From NCBI GenBank assembly GCA_036583965.1, contig JAZBQD010000027.1:7417187-7481186 (forward strand): a DNA stretch of 64,000 nt, given 5' to 3'. The translations under genes were made by a program, and so were the position numbers. The notes below the pieces were generated by a model that saw nothing but the letters and a program-made list of their open reading frames with translations, did not search any database and was not told where the DNA came from. This DNA is from Prunella strophiata (lineage: Eukaryota > Chordata > Aves > Passeriformes > Prunellidae). Below, one piece after another: positions 40,401 through 51,363 of this stretch. Position 1 is the stretch's first letter. Each line of letters starts with the position of its first letter.

Positions 40401-40647
40401 CTGTCTCTTGAGTAGTCAGCCCAAATCAGGGCTATTGTGTTTTCTAAAAATATCCTAATGACTCTTTCCTTTTTTTTTCTCCCCAGAATGTTTGTATGAT
40501 AGAATAGCACAAGAAACTGTGGATGAAACTGAAATTGCACAGAGACTCTCCAAAGTCAACAAGTACATCTGTGAAAAAATCATGGATATCAATAAATCAT
40601 GTAAAAATGAAGAAAGGAGGGAAATTGCAAAGTACAATTTGCAATAA
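10244..40647 (+). CDS. BEND5: BEND5, BEN domain-containing protein 5 (six coding exons, whole-gene span)
   Basis: The CDS joins 10244-10463, 23669-23802, 25408-25783, 31857-32005, 36458-36671 and 40487-40647. It totals 1254 nt and encodes 417 aa, close to the roughly 420 aa I know for vertebrate BEND5. Every intron is GT-AG and the frame closes across all five junctions (phases 1,0,1,0,1). Seen in the protein: an N-terminal block starting MYAFVRFLEDNVCYALPVS; an acidic linker near residues 50-58; a Gln/Glu/Arg-rich coiled coil around residues 175-240; and a C-terminal BEN domain from about residue 298 to 405, with a KKKK stretch inside it. BEN domains are known DNA- and protein-binding modules, and BEND5 is described as a sequence-specific transcriptional repressor acting in the nucleus. 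The repressor role here is inferred from family membership. The start is fixed by the conserved N terminus, an A at -3, and the CpG-island context. No frameshift or internal stop was seen. Confidence 0.96.
10464..23668 (+). other. BEND5 intron 1
   Basis: The intron is 13.2 kb with phase 1 and GT-AG ends. The first 220 bp are still CpG-rich, followed by A15-GG-A15. The rest is AT-rich and includes a MIR-like relic at 16820-16995 and a pyrimidine-rich stretch at about 17690-18900. Several open frames of 60-160 codons occur (for example 19222-19710) with no domain or family resemblance. No nested gene is supported. Confidence 0.85.
16820..16995 (+). mobile_element. MIR-like ancient SINE relic in BEND5 intron 1
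   Basis: The order of motifs resembles MIR elements. There is a GTGCAGAGTATTGTACAAAT-type start with TTAACAAATC, then GATGGGGACAG..AAGATGAAAAG in place of the usual ACAGATGAGGAAACTGAGG. After that comes TTCAAGGTCAGTATTTAAGTAA, then GGATCCAGGATTAAAACC and CCTGATTTCC. The match is diverged and judged from memory of the consensus, so the boundaries are rough. Confidence 0.45.
23669..23802 (+). CDS. BEND5: BEND5 coding exon 2
   Basis: This exon follows the acceptor ATACATTTTAG and starts with AG, which completes the Glu codon begun in exon 1. It encodes residues 74-118: a charged segment with KKIKIPKLSLNH and an acidic stretch (EEAGEVTDYGEEDVELRH), ending in Ser-Lys at the donor AAG|GTATTG. It is 134 nt long, so skipping it alone would shift the frame. 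No domain is assigned to it. The short basic patch KKIKIPK could contribute to nuclear localisation, but that is inference. Confidence 0.94.
23803..25407 (+). other. BEND5 intron 2
   Basis: A 1.6-kb phase 0 intron with donor GTATTG, which is weaker than the other donors, and acceptor ACGTGCAG. No repeats or genes were recognised inside. Confidence 0.9.
25408..25783 (+). CDS. BEND5: BEND5 coding exon 3 (coiled coil)
   Basis: The acceptor is TAACGTGCAG and the donor is AGTG|GTAAGT. At 376 nt it is the longest coding exon, giving residues 119-243 plus one base. It reads RQDGRKQSEG, then HKSIEAVVARLEKQNG, a Ser/Pro/Glu linker, and then a long heptad-like helix rich in Gln, Glu, Arg and Leu. That helix contains QQQQEEMRHIQQELERTRRQ and MKELRDLNRRLQDVLLLRL, and is a predicted coiled coil likely used for self-association. 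The frame is open upstream to about 25339, but that part is intron: a pyrimidine-rich tract precedes the acceptor and the junction matches exon 2 phase and family sequence. Confidence 0.95.
25784..31856 (+). other. BEND5 intron 3
   Basis: A 6.1-kb phase 1 intron with donor GTAAGT and acceptor ACTGTCTAG. It contains A24 (26112-26135), an A19 tract (29158-29176) and AT-rich filler. No gene was recognised. Confidence 0.9.
26112..26135. repeat. Poly(A) tract of 24 in BEND5 intron 3
   Basis: There are 24 A bases followed by GAAAAGAAAAGG. Similar tracts in the window are 6093-6113 (T21), 10686-10717 (A15-GG-A15, in intron 1 just after the CpG island), 29158-29176 (A19), 47596-47615 (T20), 49373-49390 (A18), 57648-57675 (A28) and 63124-63143 (A20, followed by a run of G). 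Confidence 0.9.
31857..32005 (+). CDS. BEND5: BEND5 coding exon 4
   Basis: The acceptor TTCTTAACTGTCTAG is followed by GA, completing the Gly codon split by intron 3 (phase 1). The exon encodes residues 244-293: PAIEVEKVKPE, an acidic SIEPEPEVQ stretch, then FSEEANTSTYYPAPVPVMDK and YILENGK at the donor AAG|GTATTT. It is a Pro/Glu-rich linker between the coiled coil and the BEN domain. The conserved motif YYPAP.PVMDKYIL supports its identity. It is 149 nt long, so exons 3 and 4 together preserve the frame while either alone does not. Confidence 0.95.
32006..36457 (+). other. BEND5 intron 4
   Basis: A 4.5-kb phase 0 intron. The only structure noted is the possible ancient repeat at 33640-33960 and a purine-rich AAAGAAAAGAAAGAAGAAGAA segment just before it. 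Confidence 0.9.
33640..33960 (-). repeat. Possible ancient amniote interspersed repeat in BEND5 intron 4
   Basis: On the minus strand the segment reads like a widespread old amniote repeat, with GATGAAATCAATGGGAAATT followed by TTACTCCCAATTTCAGCAAG and GCGGGATTAACC. Compare the common pattern of GAAGTCAATGGGA, then TTCAGTGGGAGCAGGAT. CpG remnants cluster at 33660-33705. A further part (AAACTGAGACACAGGCAGA, + strand) recalls MIR-type sequence. The family is not resolved. An open frame of 145 codons on the minus strand across it is unlikely to be a gene. Confidence 0.35.
36458..36671 (+). CDS. BEND5: BEND5 coding exon 5 (first two thirds of BEN domain)
   Basis: The acceptor is TACCTTCTAG and the donor is AGAG|GTAGGT. 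The exon encodes residues 294-364 plus one base. It starts VHLGSGIWVDEEKWHQL and continues through NLAVMIWGTDVLKNRSVTG, a KKKKD run and PPLSPHKLSIVR. This is the N-terminal and central part of the BEN fold, whose helices bind DNA in characterised BEN proteins. The lysine-rich KKKK within it may be a nuclear localisation or DNA-contact element (inference). An unspliced reading runs on for about 100 nt into intron 5 with no family similarity. Confidence 0.96.
36672..40486 (+). other. BEND5 intron 5
   Basis: A 3.8-kb phase 1 intron with donor GTAGGT and a strong polypyrimidine acceptor. Overlapping open frames on both strands at 37758-38336 (192 codons on +, 113 on -) have no recognisable motif. 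A pyrimidine-rich stretch follows at 38210-38440. No gene is supported. Confidence 0.9.
40487..40647 (+). CDS. BEND5: BEND5 coding exon 6 (C-terminal end of BEN domain, stop codon)
   Basis: A long polypyrimidine tract and CTCCCCAG form the acceptor. The exon starts with AA, completing a Glu codon, and reads CLYDRIAQETVDETEIAQRL, then KVNKYICEKIMDINKSCKNE and REIAKYNLQ, stopping at TAA 40645-40647. These are the C-terminal helices of the BEN domain. The stop lies inside an AATAAA hexamer (40643-40648). The last residues match the conserved BEND5 C terminus, so I see no truncation. Confidence 0.96.
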
Positions 40648-40660
40648 ATTTTGGATTTTT

Positions 40661-40666
40661 AATAAA
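40661..40666 (+). terminator. BEND5 polyadenylation signal AATAAA
   Basis: A canonical AATAAA lies 14 nt after the stop codon. It is followed by GT/T-rich sequence at about 40668-40705 (TTAGTGTTTTAC, GTGTTGGTTTTTG, TTTGTGTGG) that fits a downstream element. A second AATAAA at 40643-40648 overlaps the stop codon. If 40661 is used, the 3' UTR is only about 30-40 nt. Further AATAAA hexamers occur at 41216 and 41271, so longer isoforms are possible. Confidence 0.7.
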
Positions 40667-41904
40667 GTCTTAGTGTTTTACTTAAGTGTTGGTTTTTGAT
40701 TTGTGTGGCATTTTTGCTGATGGGAGAAGCTGAATTGAAGCGTTGCTCTCTTCCTATAACTGATTCGTTTTTTGAGCGGTTCTGTCATGGTGTAAACTGC
40801 TTTTAACTAATGTAAGATATATTGTAAGTTCACTCACAATGAAAACTGAAGTTTCCAAGGTTTCTCCAGCGAGTTGCAGTTTTTTACCTGTGGTTGTACA
40901 TTGGTTGTGGTTCTGCAGACGCCGACCCATTTGCCCTACGCTGAGTTTTACTGGAGTTAGTGGATCTCAGCTGCAGTAAAACATCTGCCTAGAAGGAAGA
41001 ACTGTACAAAATTCACTTTGCTATTGAAAAGGGTTTTATTGTATTTTACAAAGTGTTTTTTTCTGAAATGAAATTTCAATCGTTTGTTTTTATAAATCTT
41101 TGTTTTGATCTCTAACAATATATTTGATCAAAAATACACGAAGAATGTTTCTTTCTCAATTATCTTGGAGGTAGATCATTATTACCATCACAGTTTAAAA
41201 AAATGAAAACTAAACAATAAACAACAAAGAACCCAAAGCTGTAAGTTGTAAAATCATGATAATTCATTTTAATAAATAAATCTAAAACCAGTTCTTTTTC
41301 AGGGACCAAGACACTTCAGATTTCTGGTTGTGGTATAAAGTTCCTCAGTGTGTCCATACTATTGTTCTTGAAATATTACCTTTTTAGTGTATTTGTATTT
41401 TCAAACAATTTTAAAATTGCCACACTATGGCAAGAGTATGTACAGTAGAAAATTTAGTACAATTTTGTTTGGGTCCATAATTTAAAAATGGACACTTTTA
41501 GCACAAATTTTAATTACAAATAAAAATAATTTTCTACATTGAAGTTAGACTTGCGATGCAAACTTTTTAGAAATAATTTGTCATCTGAACTATATGTTAT
41601 TGTCTGTAAGTGAAACAAAATATTCTCTTTTCATGAAGGATTTAGAGATAACTTGAGGTCTGGATTGATGAATTTTGAGGGTTTGTGATCTCACTTAACC
41701 TTCCATTTATTCTGTGCTCACAGCTGTGATTGTCTGCCTTTCAGCCTGCCTGTTCCCAAGTGTCAGCATTTGTTTCTTTTCTACCACTGCAATCCTGTTT
41801 CCTGTAGTCTTGAAAAACTTCCCATTTCTTATCACCTTCCTGTAGCACTGGTTCACCCTGAGGTGAAGCCTTTTTCAGTGTCCTGTAAATGTAGATAATG
41901 TGGA

Positions 41905-42075
41905 AAGGAACAGGCTGCTGGGGTGGACTCACTGTGCCTGGAAGTATTTAAATGATAAAAGGTATAGATGTGGCACTTGGGGACATGGTTTAGTGGTGGG
42001 ATTGGCAGTGCTGGGTGAATGCCTGGATTTGATGATCTTAAAGGTATTTTCCAACCTAAATGATTCCATAATTCT
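41905..42075 (+). mobile_element. CR1 LINE, short 3' end
   Basis: It matches the last 170 bp of the element at 1-411: GAACAGGCTGC, GGAAGTATTTAAATGA, GGGACATGGTTTAGTGGTGG, GATTGGCAGTG, GATGATCTTAAAGG, then TTTTCCAACCTAAATGATTC and CATAATTCTT. The two copies share the GGGACATGGTTTAG..GGTGGGATTGGCAGT block and so probably belong to one subfamily. It lies about 1.3 kb after BEND5. Confidence 0.9.
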
Positions 42076-45000
42076 TTAAAGGGCTGGGTGGGTGGAAGAA
42101 AAAGAGGAGGGGAGAGGAGGGTGTGCTAGAACTGCCCTGCCTGTCTTGGAGGAGATGAGACAAACAACAGGTTGTTTCTCCCTGTACTTCACCTGTATGT
42201 ATTTAATGTCTTAACTTGTAACTAAGTGTTTGCTTTATGCTTTCTAAAGTCCACTTTCATGGTTGCCTTGCACCACCCTCATGCTGTGCTGCCAAGCAGG
42301 AACACCCCACTTTCACCACTGGTGTCCCTGCATTCCTGTCCCTTCCCTTTACCCCACACATGTGACTGATCAGGTGTGTCAGATCCCACTGATTTCCAGG
42401 GTTCATTTCTCAACAGCTGCTTCCCATAGGATGGAGCCAGAGATTTTGTGGTGAGGAGTGGAAAGAACAGGAGTTTGTTTTTCCAGTGTCTTCTTATGTG
42501 TGCCCTGAAGTTTCTTTGAACAACCTCCCTTGTCTCCTGCTAGTATCAAAAGTGTTCTTAGGTAGTGTTTAATGAAGTGCATAAATGTTTATGCTTCCTA
42601 ATTTGGGATGCTAAATAGCAAATTAGTGTTTAAAATGTTGGCACATGTATCCTTTTATTAATTAAAAAGAACAAAATAGAGATAACATTGAAAAAACATT
42701 TAAACAGCAAGTTTCCCCTTTTCAAGCAGACTTGTGAATGTACAGGGTTGGTTTTTTTTAAGTGATACTAAGGCAACCCACTATTTTGGGGAAAATGCCC
42801 ATAATTTTCTCAGTCTTTTATGGCTTTAGTACAAATGTGTTTCCATTGTAGCAGATTCTTTAATGAGAAGATCAAGCTGTACTTCTTAGAAGATAAGCCT
42901 ATTTGAGACAGCATTTTATGAAACCTGGAAAAAGAAGCTTAGAATTTAATTAGAGTTAGGACTCCAGCCTGGCCCCAAAAATCAGAGGTGTTAATTCCTT
43001 CTGCAAAGCCAGCATCACCTTTCTAAGGTTTCTCCTTGACGTACTCGTCCCATCAGATGTTAATACTGCATTTTGCTGAAGAATTTCAATCTTCTCCTTG
43101 GGCACGATTTCTTGGAAGGCTTCATTAAGTTTTTCCTGGAGATTTCATCAGCCCAGGTTAGTTTTCATTTGAGTTCAACAGGGGTATTTGGGTGGCACAA
43201 AAAAGTGTAGTTGCCTTTGAGATGAAGTGTCAGTGGGGGCTAAGAAATGTGCCCATTGGACTGGACAAGTGGTGTTTAATGTGTCACTCGAAACTTTGTT
43301 GAGTCATGTTAGGTGATATTAAGCTAGAACACCTCTTCATTGTATTACAACTTGAACTAAATCTTTGGATATTGGAAATAGGTTTTATTGCTAATAATAA
43401 GCCATTTTTGCACACTGTGGTTGTATGGCAGCATGCTGGGGGCTCTGCAGGGAGTAATGGGTGTGTGAATAACATTTTATGCTTGTATTTGGTCATTACT
43501 CTTGGCTTTCCCTCCCCATGAGCCAGTATCAAGGTTGTACAATTGTTTCCCAGTGTGTCTGTTTGAAGCAGGGAAATATGCTGCAGTTCCCTGTTCCAGC
43601 AATACCCAAGAAAAATAGGAACTTTAATGAGGTGTGCTTTTCTGCATTGCAAAACTGATGTATAAATTAACTGTGAGTTTCATTTCATTTTCCTACACTG
43701 CGTTTATGGCCAGGGCTGTTCTTGTTGGTACATTAATTTTTCCATAATTTTGCCTGCCTGTACATAGTTTGCTTTGTTCATAATTGGGTCTGCTGTGAAT
43801 CTACCATAGGAAACTTTATAGAAAATAGTCCCTACTAAGTTTTTCCTGCTCTAGGGTAACTTCATACCTGTACATCATGAGAAACAGGAGAGAGTTTTGA
43901 CAGCAAATGAAGTAGGTTTTGTTGCACTATGTAATACCCCTCATTCATCATTCTAAGGTTTGTGCTGTGCCATTACCTCATACTGTAAACCTGGATTTGT
44001 AAGGATCAGAAAGACATGGATTTAAGAGGAAGTGACAGTTTACTCTTTTTTTAATCAAAGCAGGAAGGAGGTATTGCTGTTATATGAATAATCTGATCTT
44101 CTGTTGCCACACATTGCTGCAGTAATTTGTGATATTCATGATCTGATCCATATTAAAGTGCCTCTGGCACACTTGCAAGGAAGCAAGATTAGAGTTAACA
44201 AAAAGGGCTTTATTTTCTATTAGTGATTTTATAAGGGATATGAGCTGTTGTGTTAAAGGAAAGAATCCTACCAGTGACTTTAATACCTGAGTCAGGAAAT
44301 CTAGCCACTCAATTAAAAAAAGAAAGCTAGTATTTATTAGAGATGGAAAAAAAATTGTTAGTTTCTGCTGTTCCAGAACAGGTTTGGATTTACTGGTGCT
44401 TTATAGAGATGGGAGGGTTTTTTGAAAACTAGTAAAAGGCTTAGGTCAAAGTTGAACTCTAAGTAGGAATTCAAGGTTGCATTGGTTAGCTGTTGTTGGC
44501 TGTCAAAAGTAGGTGCATTCTCCCTGTGGGAGGTCACTTCTTTGCACCTTACCTTTGATGTTGTATCTGAGAGATTACTGTGATGGCTGCTTTGTTGTCT
44601 TAAGCAAAGATTATTGTCCTCTTGGAAGTTTTAAGTAGCAATAAATTGAACTTTTTGGGATTTAGTGAAATTGTAAAGATAATTCTACTTCATACTTCCA
44701 GAATCTATAGACTTTTAAAAATTAAAGCTAAGTGCAGGTGATTGTTAAGGATGATACAATCTTGATGCAGCACCTCAGAGAATTGTGTGAATTGGGAACA
44801 TTGTGTATTAGCTGTAGCTTCACTGTGTGTTAGCTGTGTTCATGGCTCTTGAGAACACCAAATCTGACTGGTTTCAGAAAGGGAAAGCAAGGCTTGTGTC
44901 ACATGGAGCTGTACTGAGGATTATTTCAATATTCCATCTTTCTGACATGAGAATTCTCTTCTGAAAGAGACAAAGACACAACTTGTGCCTCCCCAGAATG

Positions 45001-48000
45001 AGGTGGTAGCTTTCTCTGTGCTCTTGAAAATATTTGTCATTCTGTGTGTGCCTTTAGTCTCGGATTGATGAAGTCATAACATCAATTGCTCAGACTTTAT
45101 TGGTGTCATTTTTTTCATCATAACAGTGTGGAACTCTGAAGTGATTCATACAACACCTGAGGCAATAAAAGCGTTATGAAGTGCAATCATTGCATGTTTC
45201 ATGCTCAATAGCTAATTTTTAATTTCACCATCTTGGATATTTTTTCATCCCCTCAGGGTTCCTAAATAGGGAAAGAGAATCATTTGGACTTGGACAACAG
45301 GAGCAGTGATTCAAGAAGGAATTAATTTATGTGGTTGTTCATCTGTTTTACTTCTGCAATTATTTCTCCTGTTTATGTTTGAACAATAACTTTCATTCCG
45401 TGTGTCAGATACCCTCTTGCAGTGAAATCATGGTCCTGTGGTTGTGAGATCATTTGTTTACCATAAAGAGGAAAATACCTCACTTACAGCATCAGATGAA
45501 GTTGCATTGTGGCTGGATCAGAACAAAGGTGAAAGTGAGTCTGGGAGGGGAGGAAGAAGCTGAGCCTAAAGGATTTTTTTCTGTGCTGCCTTCTGGCTAG
45601 AAAATTTCTTCCTACAAAGGAAATTGTTTCCTCTGCATTTAGCAGGATATCAACTTTATGTTCCTTGTGTATTGATAGTAAAGCCTTAATGGAACTAAAG
45701 TCTTTATGAATATATATGTTTATTGCATCAGGCCACCTACTGTCATGCTGAATTTTGGTCTTTGGTGACTTGAAATTAAAGAGTCACAGAAAATTTCTTG
45801 AACAACCCAAGAGAGGCATAGGCTGGGGGTGATTTAGCTTTGATTGTAATATAACAATTGCTAAAAGTTCTGTGAAATAGAAGATAAGAAATTATGTGTA
45901 TTCATGGTTGTATATTCTTTATAGTTGGCCTGAGCTTTCATGCTTTTGGACTGGAGAGGGGTGCAGGTTTCATGGGATAGGCTGATTATCAGAGGAAGTG
46001 GCTGTGAACACCCTTTGGTGTTCACCCTGCTGAATGTGAGTGATGTCCTGGGACAGCAGCAGAGGGAATGTGCCTTGGTAGTGCCATATCACACTGGTAC
46101 CAGCCCCTTCCACAGGAGACTCAGATGAAAAAGCTTTTGTGGGAGCTTCATATCCTTTATACTCAAATATATCTTTAATGTCAGCCCAAATGTTTATATG
46201 AATCGTACTGAATTGTAGTTTAGTTTTTTTTTTTTTTAATGTACTTTCATGTGTTTCTCATTTTTCTTGTAATTAACTGAGTATTGGTGTTCTGGGAGAT
46301 GTCTTTCTCCATATTTCAGTTGGGGTATTAAGCCACTGATACTTGAAAATAGTCCATTTGGACATTCTGGTTTTGTGAGCCAGATGAACTATGATTTTAC
46401 TTTTCCTTACGGAGTCCTCTGCAGGATTTATGGAAGTACCTTTAGAGAATAATTCTCAAAATGTGTAGGATGGAAGGTGGATGGGTCAAAGCATTGCCTT
46501 CAAGTTAATGTTCTGTGTTTTCATTCCTTTAAGAGTCTTAGCTTATGAAAAACTAAAACTCTGTAAAGTAGGATTTTGCTTTCTTTTCCTGCACTGTATA
46601 TTAAAATTCTTTGACACTCATTGGTTTCTTTGCGTTTGCAAGGACACGTTCATCTTTCAGGACCAAGCTCTTCTTTTTGCTGTAGATCCTTAAGGAATAA
46701 GCAATCAAGGGTGTGCCTTTTGGGGTTAAACAAGGCTGAAGGTGCTGTTGTAGGATCATCTCTACTTTGGAGGACAATGCAAGGAGCCACCCTCCTTGCT
46801 AGGGTTGGGAAGGACACCCTTGAGGGTTGGCTTCTCTTTAGGTATTGTCCCCTAATGCAGCTCGTCCAAGCAAAGGTTATTTATTGCCACGTTGGTGGAT
46901 ATGTGCAACTTCCACTCTGTGGCTTTCCTGAACTTACAGAGTAACTGAGACTCACTCATCCAACCTGGTGTGGAGGAGTATCCCTACTCTGGTGGTGCAG
47001 GAAGGAAAAAAGAGGTGGTAGAAGGGTCACATAGGCCTTTTCCCCTTTCCCACAGAGAGAGTTAGTATGTGCAATTGAGGTAAAGTCAGTAGCCAAACAG
47101 CAAAATCCCAAGCAGTTTAACTGGCATTTAAGCTTTCAATCAGGGAAAAGTTTTATTAATTAAAAAGTCCAATCACTCTTAAAGCTCCCAGAATTTAACC
47201 TTTAAGAAGTGGCAAAATCAGCATTTTCTTCTGCAGCTAGGGACCTCTATCTAGTTGCACATACACAGCTGTATATGTACAGGTGTGATGTGCCATTATT
47301 CTGTGTAAATCTGTCTGTGCCATGTAAATCCACAACTTGATAATGTTCCTGATGGTCCCCAGCCCTGCCTGTTTTCCTGATCTTTCTCTTCTGCAAATGG
47401 GAGCCTGTCCTCTGTGCTTGCCTCAGAGGGACAAGACGGGAGTGTTTCATGATTCCTGCCTTGCAAATTGTCACCAGGGCTCTGAAGTGAAATACCTGCT
47501 TGTTATTCCTGGGGGTGACTGACACAGAACTAGAGCATTTCCTTGGCAGATCTGGTAGTGCTGCTGACACTGTAGGCAGACTTTGCCATTCAGCATTTTT
47601 TTTTTTTTTTTTTTTCCTTTCCCCTGCCCTGCCAATACCTAGATTGTAGCAAAGAAAATTCCATTCTCATGTGGAGGTCTTTAAGTGATAACATGGAATA
47701 AGTAAATCTTCCAGCAGTATCTCTTAAAAACATTCATTTCTCAGAGGTTCCCCTGCTTTTGCAGAGGGTCAATGGCCTGGAAGTTTCCCACCTAATGGCA
47801 CTGCCCAGGTGAGTGCTGGAAAACATTGGGCACCTTGACAGATTTATTCTGATCTATGGCTTGAATCTGCCCTGTTACTTCCTTTTTCCCAGCTGCTGTG
47901 TGAAAACAGCCACCTGGTGAACTGGGGAAGAAAGAGCCATTTCCAATTCTATGATCTAAGTGTGGTTCTTGATAAGGATGTTTTCAGCTGTGCCTAAAGG

Positions 48001-51000
48001 TGTGCAGGCTGTGGTGGCTGCTGGGCCATTCCATGAGCTGGTGTGGCTCCCTGCAGAACACATCACAAAACTTCACTCAGCTGCTCCCTTGAAAAGAAAC
48101 CTTGGCTGGACCACAGCAATGCTCTTCAGAAAATCAAGCATTCTTGAGAATCCATCAAAGTGTGAAATCCATCTTTTCCTTGAGTGGTTTATTCCAGTGC
48201 TTAGTGCTACCCTCGCTGCTCAACTTGTGCCTTATTTCTCTGTGAGTCTTTCTGGTTTAACTTATTCCTAGTTCTTGATTTGCCTGTCTTATATATCTTC
48301 CCCAGTATTTCTGCAGCTCATGAACACCCCAATAGACTGAATGCCTTCACTCTCCTTCCACCACAGATTTTCTAGGTCATGACTGACTCATTTTTGAAAT
48401 GCTTTTCCTTTATGCCTACCCAAACTCATTTGAGTTTTATGGAAATACTTTCTATGGGAGTGTTTGGTTTAGTTAATGTGATACAATCTGGTGGTTTAGG
48501 ACACTGTCACTTTGTATTAGAACTGTGATATACAATAGAAATATCATTTTGTGGGCCAACCTTAATTTAATTTTGTAGGAAAAAAACCCTGATATAATTT
48601 GATACTTAACCAATTGATGTCCAGTGTATTTTCCTTTTTACTCTAAGTATAGCTCTGTCCTGGAAATGTTCTTCAAATGAGTTTTTATCTCTGCTCCACT
48701 TTCCTCTTTGATTCTGTACCACTCACAATGCCAGTGAGGAGACAGAGCACATTCTTCCTGCTTTCCCAGCTGCTTATTCCTGTACTCACAGCTGGGCCAG
48801 GCAGGTGGGTGACAGGACCCAACTGGGCTGTGAAGGGCAGCAGGTGAACAGAGTTTCACAGAAAATAGGACACTGAAGAAGTAAAACTGAGAAGAAAGGG
48901 AAGCCAGAGCCATTTTACTCCTGTGGAATGTGCAGGGTTTGTGCAGGGTTTCCTTGGTTGAAGATGCCTTTGAATTGCCACAGGATGGTGAAGAGGTATC
49001 ACCACTTGTGTTGTGATACATTCCCAGAACTGGGTAGGGTATCCTTAGGGAGAAACTTCAACTTTTGTGGAATTACTTCACTCTGGAGCCTCCAGCCAAG
49101 TCCTAAGAAAGAATCAGACCTGACAGAAGAGCATGCTGTGCACCAGCCCTTGCTGTGTCTGCTAAGATAAATTAAAGATTGCTTCGGGTAGGACTTACAC
49201 ACATTTTGTTTGACCATTCCTGCTAAATGCTCAATATCCTCCCCTAACCTCAGAGATGAGGAACTGCCAAGTTCTTCCACTGAGATGGTTTAATGAAAAT
49301 TGTTCTTTGCCAGAAGTTTTGAAGGTCAAAACCAGCTTAAATATGTAAACAGATATTCTATCAAGGTAAAATAAAAAAAAAAAAAAAAAACTTACAATTA
49401 ATCTCTTCTAGGAAGTCACTTCCTTCCTTTGAGAATTTTGAATAGTGCTAGACATAGTTCTTCTAAATTTCCTTCATCATCTCTCTGAAGATTCCCTGTT
49501 AATTAACTTAGTAATTTATAAATGTTATGAAATCATGTTATTGACTTATTTCTATTTGTAAAGGCACCAGGAAATTTGTGTACTGCACCCTTTGAAAAGT
49601 AATTAATGTTTCACTCCTAAATGCCTATTGATATTTTTGTGCTTCCTATTGATTTGAAATTAATATCTCTGCCAATTTAAAGCTCACATGCTGGTTTGTC
49701 CTAGCTCCCAAAGAATGGACAGGACACCATCACTGAGCTGGTCTAGTTAAAATGATGACCCTCATCTGATAACCTCAAGAAAAAAAATGCTGGCAAAGTT
49801 CTGCCTAGTCTTGGCTTCCTCCCTCTCTGGGGCTGGTGGAAGGTGGCCCTTTCCCACTGATTTGGGAGGGGTTGGGATAGCTTTTAACTAACTAGTGGCC
49901 TTAATGATGGGAGGAGTTAGATCAGAGCAGTTTAAGTACATGTTGTAATACCAAGGGCAGAAACCAGCTGATGCCCTTACCCCAGTGCTGCAGGTTTATT
50001 AAACACTCTGGGCAAGGCCTTGGTGATGTTTTGCAGGGTTTTGGGTGGTGCAGGAGTTGCTCTTGAGGTCTCCTTGCCTACCCAACTAATCCTATTTGCT
50101 GTTCTGGAGCTCAGGTAGAACCTGTACCTGAGAGGTTTCACCTTTGTGGTGCAAGATGTTGCTGGATTTTCATCCTCTGTGTGTGAGAGATTTGCTTCTC
50201 ATCAATACCTGACCTGTGGAGAGTCCCACTGGAGAGGCTCCACTCCCGAGGGCAGCTCAGTTGCAGCAGCTGCTCAGGCTGCAGAGTTTGCTGAATGCAT
50301 TTAGGGTGGGTGGTGCTTTGTGTGCAGCCCCTCTGGCCCACTGCTCAGGGAACCTGCATGGCATTCTCTTCCCTGAGCAAGGACTGTACAGGCAGTTCCA
50401 CAGAAGTTTGGGATCTTTTATTTTATTGCTGGGTTACAAACTCTTTTCTGGTCTGGGAAACCAACTTTAGTGGGGCTTTTTTAGCAGAGGGATGGTTTGT
50501 TGACCAGTATTGCCCCTGCTCTGCATGTGAGAATCTCCCATTTGTACTGTCAGGTATCCCAAATGTAATTACTGGAAGAATCAGATATGGTATGATTAAA
50601 GGGATTCATATTTGTTATTCAAGGGCTTTCTCTGTATTAAATACTTCAGCAAAATTTCAGTAACCAGTGACCTCTTTTGAGAAGTGACTCATGGTAAAAT
50701 TTCAGTGACCTCTTTTGAGAAGTGACTCATTGCATTTTAAAGGCTTTATAACCAAGGCATCCCTTCTTGTCAGGGACATGGAAGATGAATAGATCGTTCC
50801 TGTCTGCGATTTCCACTCTCAGGGGAAGTCCCTTTTCACTGCCTGTGGTGATGCTCAGCTGCATCACTGCTTTTAATTGCCTGCAGGCTCCTGCAGGACT
50901 GCCTGTGTCCCCTCTGGCATGACCTACATCCTTGCAGAGCCACGAATCCCTTGGCACTGGTTAGTGGAGCCAGAGCTCAGGACAGAAAGTCCTGTTGTTG

Positions 51001-51363
51001 CTAATCCCTCACTGACTCCCAGGGCTGGAAGCTATGTGACAATCTCTTGTTTGCCTAAGTTCATCTGGCATTATTTGCCTCTAAAAGGATACAAATGAAT
51101 TTTCTGTATTAAAGATGATGGTAGGAAAATGTGGATGGTGTCTTGAGCACTATGGGTTCTGGGTGTATCCACAATGAAACCCAGGGAAGGATGTATTAAA
51201 AAGAGCACAGCACCTTATCAAGCCAGGCATTCATACTTTGTGATATGTATGTGTTTTTTCTTGAAAGAGGGAAGTAAATAGTGAAATAATCATTCCAGCT
51301 GTAGCCTGAATTGTCCTTGCTGCAGGTCACATCAAACTGCATGAGTGTGTCAGATAGTTCAGT
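42076..51363. other. Gene-free stretch downstream of BEND5
   Basis: It contains AT-rich sequence, homopolymers at 47596 and 49373, and the AP-1-type duplication at 50651. Open frames of 60-130 codons on both strands show no motif. I found no convincing exon. Confidence 0.55.
50651..50733 (+). repeat. Tandem duplication carrying two TGACTCA (AP-1-type) motifs
   Basis: The 45-bp unit 50651-50695 is followed by a second copy at 50696-50733, which lacks seven bases near its start. Each copy carries GACCTCTTTTGAGAAG followed by TGACTCA (50685-50691 and 50723-50729). TGACTCA is the consensus AP-1 site. No gene is adjacent, so any regulatory role is inference. Confidence 0.85.
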
